In this document: positions 56,505 to 64,000 of the stretch, in pieces
How positions within the stretch are numbered: position 1 is the stretch's first letter
Layout of the letters: each line of letters starts with the position of its first letter
Source: Nitzschia sp. DOCU1
Lineage: Eukaryota > Bacillariophyta > Bacillariophyceae > Bacillariales > Bacillariaceae
NCBI GenBank assembly: GCA_951394045.1
Contig: OX595995.1
Span: 1,798,001 to 1,862,000 of the forward strand
DNA: 64,000 bases
Reading direction: 5' to 3'
Translations under genes and position numbers: made by a program
The notes under the pieces: generated by a model
What the model was told of the DNA's origin: nothing
What the model saw: the letters and a program-made list of their open reading frames with translations, nothing else
Databases searched by the model: none

Positions 56505-58151
56505 ATGTTGACCATGACTCCCTTTGACGACGTTGCCATTTGCCTCTTCTTCCGTGAAGCTGAGCAGATGGGGATCCCGAGTCGGACTGTCGACCAGCTC
56601 GTGCATGAGGGCCTCGAGATGCCCTCGGATCTTGCCGATTTTGGAGACAAGGAGATTGACGACGTCAAAGAAAATCTCCGTCGCCCATCCGGGCGCATTC
56701 CTGACCCAAACCAGGCGGACCCAGTACCTGCAGGCGAAATTGCCAGGACGGTCCCCGTAGAACCCTTTGTCATCAGCGCCAAGTCGATCATGCGCCTGAA
56801 AGTTATGGCCAACTTGGTGAGGTATTACGACACGGTTGATCGTCCCCTGACCGTGGAGAACATGAAGTGGGACCCTGTGGGCAAGGCTTTCAATGACCAT
56901 TGGAAAATCCTGTTGGAAAGGAAGAAGGGAGAGGAACCAGAATTGCCGAAGATTACGAAATCCAATCCTATGATCCGTTGGGTAGAATCTTTTGGGGACT
57001 ACCTCTCGCGACTTGTTGGTGCTCGTTATATTCCCCTCTCCTACGTGATTCGCCCTGAGGCAGCCCGTGCAACCCTTACCAATCTGGTTGAAATTGGAGG
57101 AGAGCTGCAGCCCTATGGCGATGGCTATGATAGCATCGAAGACGAATTGGTGAGCCGCGCATCGCACACTCATGCACTATACAAGGATGACAATACCTTG
57201 GTATATCACAAGCTGGAGGAGACCCTACGTGGAACCTCTTACTACGCTTCGTTGAAACCCTTCCAGCGAAAGAAGGATGGTCGTGGTGCCTATTTGGCCC
57301 TCCTTGCACAACATTGTGGCCGTGACAAATGGGATGCTCTAATTAAAGAGCAGGAGCATGTGCTACACAACCGCAAGTTTCGGGGACAAGATCAATTTAC
57401 CCTGGAAAAATTTGTTGCCATGCATCGCAATGCTTACGTAATGCTGCAACTTGCCTCAAACCATGTCACATACCAACTGCCAGCTGAAGTTACCCGCGTC
57501 AAATACCTGATTGGTGCCATTGAGTGCAATCATCCACCACTTCAGGCTGCGATTGCCCTGGCGCGACGGGATCAAGCTGATAATTTTGAAAATGCCGCAG
57601 CAGAAATCACAGCAGCATGCCCCGTCACTGCCAAACGAAAGGCAAATGGCAAACGCCCTGCCGGAGCCGATATCTCCTCTGCAACTGCGGATGCCTCTGC
57701 CACCTCGGGCTCGGCCACCAAAACCGGACGTGGTGAATCTGGAGTGGAACTAAGGTGGCATACCAAAGCTGAATACGCCAAGCTCCCAAAAGATCAGAAG
57801 GATGAGCTTCGTAATTACAGGAATGAACGGGAGGCCAATGGGCAAGGTCGAAACCTACCCGGAAAGCGTGGTCGCAGTGGCACCTCCGAAAAGTCCTTCA
57901 ACAAGAAATTGAAGGCTGCCGTCAAATCTGCTGTCGCCAAACAGCAGACAACTATCCCGGATGAGGATGCAATCCGCAATTACATCATCTCCGTGATGGA
58001 TAGTACCAAGACGGCCCCTAGCACTGCCACCGCCTCGTCTACCACAGCACATGTCTCTTTTGCTGATGCTGCTACCACTGACGATGATCCTACCGCTGCT
58101 GCCACCGTTCTGAAGCGGATTGTTGCCCGTGCTCACACGCGGCATTCTTGA
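56505..58151 (+). CDS. gag: gag of the copia element
   Basis: 548 residues from the ATG at 56505 (MLTMTPFDDV). An alpha-helical capsid-like body (for example FNDHWKILLERKKGE, LKPFQRKKDGRGAYLALLAQH) is followed by a Lys/Ala-rich tail (KAAVKSAVAKQQT). No CCHC zinc knuckle is seen. It ends in a TGA at 58149 that is directly followed, in the same frame, by ATG and the pol frame. Confidence 0.8.
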   Translation: MLTMTPFDDVAICLFFREAEQMGIPSRTVDQLVHEGLEMPSDLADFGDKEIDDVKENLRRPSGRIPDPNQADPVPAGEIARTVPVEPFVISAKSIMRLKVMANLVRYYDTVDRPLTVENMKWDPVGKAFNDHWKILLERKKGEEPELPKITKSNPMIRWVESFGDYLSRLVGARYIPLSYVIRPEAARATLTNLVEIGGELQPYGDGYDSIEDELVSRASHTHALYKDDNTLVYHKLEETLRGTSYYASLKPFQRKKDGRGAYLALLAQHCGRDKWDALIKEQEHVLHNRKFRGQDQFTLEKFVAMHRNAYVMLQLASNHVTYQLPAEVTRVKYLIGAIECNHPPLQAAIALARRDQADNFENAAAEITAACPVTAKRKANGKRPAGADISSATADASATSGSATKTGRGESGVELRWHTKAEYAKLPKDQKDELRNYRNEREANGQGRNLPGKRGRSGTSEKSFNKKLKAAVKSAVAKQQTTIPDEDAIRNYIISVMDSTKTAPSTATASSTTAHVSFADAATTDDDPTAAATVLKRIVARAHTRHS

Positions 58152-61100
58152 ATGGGCCCGGCGCTGTCCGAGGGGAGAGCACTGCCGGAAATCAATTTTC
58201 ACATTGCTTCAATTATCCTGTCATCGGAAACCGCCGGTGTGGCCGCGGTGAGCATGGACTCCCCACTTTCCCGATGTGAACTCGACTCGCATGCCAACAT
58301 GGTGGTTGTAGGTGCTGACTGCCTGATTTTGAAGGACTCTGGAAAGACTTGCAAAGTCACACCGTTCACTCCAGAGTATGATGCACTCCCCGATGTTCCA
58401 ATTGTGGACGCCGCCCTGCTATATACGTGCCCGTATACAGGGGAGCGCACTGTATTGGTTGTTTTGAACGCAATATACGTTCCAACCATGAAGAATCACC
58501 TCATCCCTCCTTTCATCCTACGAGAGGCTGGGATATTTGTCAACGATACCCCGAAAATTCATGTTTCGGATCCGACTGAGGAAGACCACTCAATCTTCCT
58601 TCCGTCAACCGATCGTCGAATTCCACTGCACTTGCATGGAATTTTCTCATATTTTGAAACCAGCAAGCCGACAATTGCTGAGTGCAACGAGTTGATTGAC
58701 GAATCCGAAGTCATCACTCCAGAAGGTGATTGGAATCCTCACTCCTCTCACTATGCAATGAACAAGGACCAAATGCTGAACTGGGAAGGCAAGATTCGTC
58801 CGCCGGAAGAAAGGCAGATGGTCTTAATAGATGATCTCCCAGACGATGATGCTATGGTCTCTGCGATGCAGATTGGTGCCGCAGAAAACAAATTCATCGA
58901 TGATCTCTTTATGAGGGATGGAGACGACAGCCATTCTGAAATTGAGACTCAAGTAATTGGGCACGCCGAAACGAGAAAACCTGAAGTTTTCCTGCGTGAT
59001 CCTGGAGAGGACCCAATTCTTGACGTGCACAGTCTTGCAGCATGGCTGGCAGAAAAATGCAGTATTTCAAAGTCTGTCACTGCCATCGGAGCCACTGTGG
59101 GATGGCACCAAGCGGAATTGTTCCCAGAGGTTGGGACCTCTACAGAACATTCATTGAATACGAATAATCCGGACACATATTTCAGCTCTGCAACCTCTGC
59201 TTCGAGAGCGCAGGGAGTGGCCCCGGAGAAATTATCCAAGCTTTGGCGGATCGATCACGACACAGCCAGACGCACGATTAAAACTACCACGCAACGTGTT
59301 CGTCGACCCGTTGCACAAGGACTCTCGCGGAATTACCCCACGAACGATCGAATGCTGCGATACAGGCGTATTGGCGAGTACTTTTATATGGACACGTTCT
59401 TCGCATCAGCCAATCCAAATGGCAAGTCGTCCCGTGGGAATACATGCATGCAACTCTTTGTTAGTGACAAAGGGTTCATGTATGTAGTACCAATGCACTC
59501 GAAGCGAGAAGTCCCACTTGCCATGAAAATGTTTGCCAAGGCCGTGGGTGCCCCGGATGCTATTATTTGGGATCATTCGGGGGAACAAACCTCGCAGAAG
59601 ATGAAAGATTTCCTGCACAAGATCGGCACCTCGCTACGCATATTAGAGAGAGGCACTCCTTGGGCCAATAAAGCCGAACATTATGTTGGATTGTTGAAGG
59701 AGGCTGTTCGCCAGGATATGAAAGAAGGACAAACCCCATTACCATTCTGGGATTACTGTGCCGAACGCCAAGTGCGAATTAACAATTTGACTGCCAGAGA
59801 TCTTTTCCATCTCGAGGGGCGCAACGCGCATTGGCATACCATGCGGGATGATGGGGACATTTCAAATCTGTGCCAGTACGGCTGGTACGAATTTGTTTAT
59901 TATCTGGACGATGCTGGCTTCCCATGTCCGCACGAGGTCCTGGGGAGGTGTCTGGGGCCTGCTACTGGGGAGGGTAATGAGATGGCACAGTGGGTTCTTG
60001 GTCACACAGGGGAGGTCTTTTCACGTCGCACGCTCCGACCACTCACTGAGGCTGAAATTAATTCACCAGAAGAAATTGCAAAACGCAAACGCTTTGATGA
60101 GGTGATCGGATCACGTTATGGCACGCCCGCCATTCCCATTTTGAAACCGAACAAGCAGCGAACGACTGGGAAGGATGGATACGATGATGCGGAGCCATTT
60201 CCTTCGGGTCTCCCATTTGAAGATGATGAGTTCGTACACTCTGAGACTCCTATTATGGATGATCCTGTCGACATCCATGGGAACGCCATCGGACAACAAC
60301 CCCTCTATGACACCCTGATTGGTCTAGAGGTTCTCCTTCCCCATGACGGTCAATTGGAACTCGCTAAGGTTGTTCGTCGAACGATTGGTGCCGACGGACG
60401 CATTGCTGGAACCTACAACGATGTTCCCATGCTCAACACTCTCACCTACGACATCGAATTTGGCGATGGCGCTATCAAGGAATTAGCTGGCAATATTATT
60501 GCTGAAAATTTGCTGGACCAAGTGGATGACGACGGCTTCTATCTGACGAAACTACATTCGATCCTCGCTCACCGCTCAACCGCGGATGCCCTGACCGAAG
60601 ACAACGCTTATGCCGTGACCAACAGGGGAGGAAAACAAGGGAAACGCCTACAACACACAACAATTGGTTGGTCCCTTAAAGTTCGTTGGACGAATGGACT
60701 TGAAGAATGGGTATCCCTTGCGGATTTAAAAGAAAGCTATCCCGTTGAAACGTCAGAATATGCCACGTCTCATGGCATTGCAAATGAACCTGCCTTCCGT
60801 TGGTGGGTACCGTACACTTTGCGAAAGCGGGACGTGATTGTTGGAGTGGTCAAAGCCCGCGCACGCTCAGTGGTATATAAATACGGATTTAAAGTTCCCC
60901 TCACTGTGGCTCATGCCAATCAATTTGACATTGAGAACGGGGACAAACGATGGCAGTTGGCCATACAAAAGGAAATGACAAACGCTGGCGTTGCGTTTGA
61001 TATTCTAAGAGAAGGCGAACGAGCACCACCGGGATGGACAAAAGCGAGTGGTCACCTTGTCTTTGACGTTAAGATGACAGGCGAGTTCAAGGCACGTTTT

Positions 61101-62603
61101 GCCCTTGATGGCCACCTCACTGACAAACCCGGTAACCTCTCCTCGTATGCTGGTGTGGTCTCCCGTGAATCAAAACGAATTGCTCTCACCTATGCCGCCT
61201 TAAATGGCCTGGACGTTTGGGCGGCCGATATTGAGAACACCTACCTGCAGGCACCGAGTTCCCAGAAGCATTTCTTAATTTGTGGACCGGAATTTGGCCT
61301 GGAAAATGTAGGGCGCGTTGCTTTGATCAAGCGTGCACTCTACGGTGGAAAGCTTGCTTGTCGTGATTTCAGAAATCATTTGCGTTCCTGCATGAAGCAT
61401 CTGGGTTTCGAACCGTGTAAGGCAGACCCGGACGTCTGGATGTGACCTGCTGTTAAGTCCGACGGGGCTGAATATTGGGACTATGTCCTATTATATGTCG
61501 ATGATGCCCTTGTCATTTCTACAGATCCTGCGACAATATTGCGAGATGGCATTGGGAAATATTTTAAATTAAAGGAGTCATCCATCGGACCCCCTACGAT
61601 ATACCTTGGTGGCTCCCTACGGAAGGTCACCTTGGATGATGGGACCGAGGCCTGGGCGTTTGGATCCTTGAAGTATGTTCAAGCGGCTGTAAAATCCGTG
61701 GAGGAACACCTTTCCAAGATGGGCAACAAACTTCCTACGAAAGGCACATCAGCCCCCATTTCAAATGGATACCGCCCAGAGGTGGATGTTACCGATGAAT
61801 TGAAACCAGAGGATGCCTCGTATTTCACATCGCTCATCGGCATCTTGCGGTGGATTGTTGAGTTGGGCCGGGTTGACACGTGCGTGGAAGTCTCGATGAT
61901 TTCTTCCCACTTGGCTATGCCACGACAAGGCCACCTTGACCAGCTTTATCAAATCTTCGCATATTTGAAGCGCTTCCACAATGCGGAGATGGTTTTTGAC
62001 CCCTCGTATCCAGAAATTGACTTGAGTGAACTCGAACGACGCGACTGGTCGACCTCTGAGCAGGATGCGGATGCAGTGGAGGTGCTACCTGCCGACATGC
62101 CTGCGCCACGAGGGAAAGGTTTTGTGATGCGCGCATATGTTGACGCTGATCACGCAACCGACTCGATCACTCGGAAATCACGCTCTGGTTTCTTCGTTTA
62201 TTTAAACTGTGCTCTCATCTATTGGTTCTCCAAGAAGCAGACCAGTGTTGAGAGTTCGAGTTTTGGCGCTGAGTTCACTAGCATGCGCCAATGCACGGAA
62301 TACCTTCGTGGACTCAGATACAAGCTCCGAATGATGGGTATTGCCATTGATGGACCTGCGTACATCTATGGTGATAACAAATCGGTGCTCTTCAACACTA
62401 CGATCCCCGAATCCGCTTTGAAGAAGAAGACTCAGAGCATCTCATATCACTTCGTTCGTGAGGGTGTTGCGCGCAACGAGTGGCGCACAGCCTATGTGAA
62501 CACGAAGATGACCCCCGCCGATATCTTGACCAAAGCTCTCCCTGCTGGTGAGCTGCGGGACAACCACATTCGATCATTGCTTCATTGGGTTGTTCCCTCT
62601 TAA
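58152..62603 (+). pseudogene. pol: pol of the copia element, interrupted by one in-frame TGA
   Basis: Same frame as gag. Protease motif CELDSHANMVVVG near residue 42. The integrase core has D in YMDTFF, D in WDHSGEQTS and E in NKAEHYVG. Reverse transcriptase starts around RWQLAIQKEM and includes ADIENTYLQAP and IKRALYGGK. A TGA at 61443-61445 falls after DPDVWM, about 20 codons before the catalytic YVDD (LLYVDDALVIS); the frame is then open to 62603. RNase H follows: YVDADHA, ESSSFGAEF, YGDNKS, and the copia ending VREGVARNEW and TKALP. One substitution (CGA to TGA would restore the usual Arg position) separates it from an intact frame, so this copy makes no complete enzyme unless TGA is read through. 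Confidence 0.8.
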
Positions 62604-62816
62604 GCTGGACTAGACCGTCGCCCTGGTCGAACCAGCTTTCCCCCCTTTCTTTTGACCTTTGGTGGATTAGGTTGCGTCCTACCGAACCACCCACGCCTGA
62701 GGTTGGAGATGCCAACTCCATCCCTATTGTGATTGTAATCCCCGGGTGGAGATGATCCCTCCACCCCTTTTTATAGCATGCCGAGCAATCTTGACTCGAC
62801 TCAAGATTGAGGGGAG

Positions 62817-62966
62817 TGTTTGAGTGCGCCCGTCCGCACCTCTGGCGATTCAGCGAGTGGGTTGGCGATATCGTCGTATCGCTAACCACGCACTGAAATG
62901 CCAGTTCCCCGAACAATGTAGCGACATACTTAAATCATAATTACTGTTATCATGCACAATCATTCA
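62817..62966 (+). repeat. Right LTR
   Basis: 150 bp, directly after the purine tract, differing from the left LTR at one base seen (GAGTGCGCCC). Confidence 0.9.
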
Positions 62967-62971
62967 ATGGG

Positions 62972-63087
62972 TCCCGAATTTTCTTTCAGGCGACGTGGCC
63001 CGGATCCACTCGACCGCACCGGGAACTGGAGCTCGAATCAGGTCCATGCCTTGCGAGCCGTACTTTAATTCCGCGTGCGCTCCAGCA
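62972..63087. mobile_element. Right-end fragment of the CAG-flanked TIR element
   Basis: Resembles 34309-34402: CTCGACCGC-CC-GGAACT, GGAGCTCGAAT, ATGCCT and the exact terminus AATTCCGCGTGCGCTC, followed again by CAGCAG. The left part is missing, perhaps displaced by the copia insertion just upstream. Confidence 0.6.
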
Positions 63088-63251
63088 GAGCGGCAGCGTT
63101 TAATAAATAAGACCTCTTAACCCAAAAAGTTGCGGAAGCGAAACAGGTATAACCATTCACCTCTCTCTTTGGAATAATGTACATCGTTCCTTCCATGGAT
63201 GATGCATAGCTGAACATCTTTAGCATTCCATATTTCTAAAAAACGCATGGC

Positions 63252-64000
63252 ATGAGCAATTCAAATGATGCCAAAGGGGAGAGCCGCAGAGACGTGAGGG
63301 CTGAAGAAAGACGAGCGAACAAGGAGATTGCGCCAGCACCGTTCGCTCGTGCAGCTGTCAGCAGACGCTGCGTTGCGACTGCAAGGCTGCGCCTGTTTCT
63401 ATCTTTGACGTCGGTCCTCTATCTGGTACTTTCGTTCAGGTTTATGTGGATTCTTGCTACTACCACAGTCACAGCCGATGCTGATGAGCTTAAATCAGGG
63501 GAAACTTGGAACTCCCCTGACGAGCCAACAAAAAGAAAAAGCAACTTCAGGATGAGCTCGAAGGGTTCAGATCGTTTCGAGATTGCAGTTAGCAACAGCC
63601 GCAATAGCAACAGCAACAGCAGCCACGAAGAAGAAGCATTCAACCACCACCACACTCCGCACGTGACGGATCATATTCGTAAGATTAACGGCACTTCGAC
63701 GACGACGACGACGACGACAAATCCAAAGAGCCGCAACAAGTCTTCCCAGATTCCTGGCCTCCGTGAAAGTATTCGAGCCTACTACGAAGCATTGCCTCAA
63801 GTAGTCAAAGATCGACTCAAGAAAACAGCCATCGTTCTCACCTACAAGGGCGTTCTAACCGAATGTGAAAAGGCTCGTTTGAAGCACTTTATAGAAACGA
63901 CTCCTGGCATGGACATTTGGATCTCACATTCTCATTTCAAGCTAAACAACCAAACCCGAGACTTGAGTCTGGCCAACATTCAGAGTCTCCCCGGAAATGT
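63252..64000 (+). CDS. Type II membrane protein, N-terminal part (runs off right edge)
   Basis: An open plus-strand frame from the ATG at 63252 (MSNSNDAKGESRRD) to the window end, 249 codons with no stop. Basic tail, membrane segment about 54-75 (LFLSLTSVLYLVLSFRFMWIL), a long Ser/Asn/His/Thr-rich stem with a Thr run coded by ACG repeats (63697-63718), then a folded-looking part: LKKTAIVLTYKGVLTECEKARLK and GMDIWISHSHF. Short tail, one anchor, low-complexity stem and lumenal domain is the plan of Golgi enzymes, and IVLTYKG-like openings occur in diatom glycosyltransferase-like proteins. That is inference; the diagnostic part lies beyond the edge. Confidence 0.65.
   Translation, partial: MSNSNDAKGESRRDVRAEERRANKEIAPAPFARAAVSRRCVATARLRLFLSLTSVLYLVLSFRFMWILATTTVTADADELKSGETWNSPDEPTKRKSNFRMSSKGSDRFEIAVSNSRNSNSNSSHEEEAFNHHHTPHVTDHIRKINGTSTTTTTTTNPKSRNKSSQIPGLRESIRAYYEALPQVVKDRLKKTAIVLTYKGVLTECEKARLKHFIETTPGMDIWISHSHFKLNNQTRDLSLANIQSLPGN

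Larger units (their letters stand above)
56102..62966 (+). mobile_element. Ty1/copia LTR retrotransposon (diatom CoDi-like), 6,865 bp
   Basis: Complete element: 150-bp LTR, a probable primer site (TTTATCAGACC, recalling the initiator-Met-tRNA type) just after it, gag, pol in the order protease-integrase-reverse transcriptase-RNase H, a polypurine tract (GATTGAGGGGAG) and the second LTR. The flanking bases ATGG (left) and ATGG (right) give a 4-bp target duplication, or AATGG if the LTR ends one base earlier. LTRs begin TG and end CA. Only one LTR difference was seen (T at 56112, C in the right LTR). Confidence 0.9.

Noticed and set aside
1..64000. tRNA, rRNA, CRISPR or telomere repeats
   Set aside because: Looked for by eye on both strands; none recognised.

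Overview
The window looks like nuclear DNA of a diatom, probably a pennate one; I cannot name the species. The evidence is a diatom-type cyclin, a plastid-targeted fibrillin-like protein with a diatom-style presequence, a Ty1/copia element with the diatom-type protease motif (LDSHANMVVVG), short GT-AG introns of about 70-120 bp, and intact genes mixed with many kinds of transposon. I see no prokaryotic features, rRNA, tRNA or CRISPR.

Layout. 1-643 is the start of an acidic single-pass membrane protein that runs off the left edge. 1430-7487 holds three tandem minus-strand paralogs (here A1, A2, A3) of a Cys-rich type II membrane family with a probable nucleotide-sugar-transferase-like domain; each has one intron at the same position. 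6770-32686 is a tandem array of three nearly identical 8,639-bp units. Each unit carries the 5' part of an A gene, a 51-bp-period minisatellite, a spliced GT92 glycosyltransferase (D), dead fragments of a GT92 tail and a CcdA-like protein, a von Willebrand A-domain gene, a second intronless GT92 glycosyltransferase (E), and a truncated D pseudogene (F). The array ends in a diverged A-gene fragment (A4, 32436-34797) that is itself split by a 1,018-bp terminal-inverted-repeat element. The arrangement is what repeated unequal crossing-over between A3 and A4 would give, with chimeric A3/A4 fragments at each junction.

34.8-39.3 kb is ordinary genic DNA: a cyclin, a fibrillin-like plastid protein and an unrecognised surface-type protein. 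39.4-56.1 kb is accessory DNA: a head-to-head gene pair that includes a broken DDE-type transposase, a large unrecognised broken gene, a 70-bp hairpin, a Harbinger-like 704-bp MITE with TTA target duplications, a non-LTR retrotransposon 3' remnant, a second copy of the CAG-flanked TIR element and several tandem repeats. 56102-62966 is a young complete copia element (150-bp LTRs with one difference seen) whose polyprotein is cut by two in-frame TGA codons. A new membrane-protein gene starts at 63252 and runs off the right edge.

How it fits together. The left half is a secretory-pathway glycosyltransferase locus: two unrelated probable glycosyltransferase families sit side by side and are being copied, converted and broken by recombination. 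The right half is a transposon accumulation zone in which several coding frames are interrupted by TGA or frameshift.
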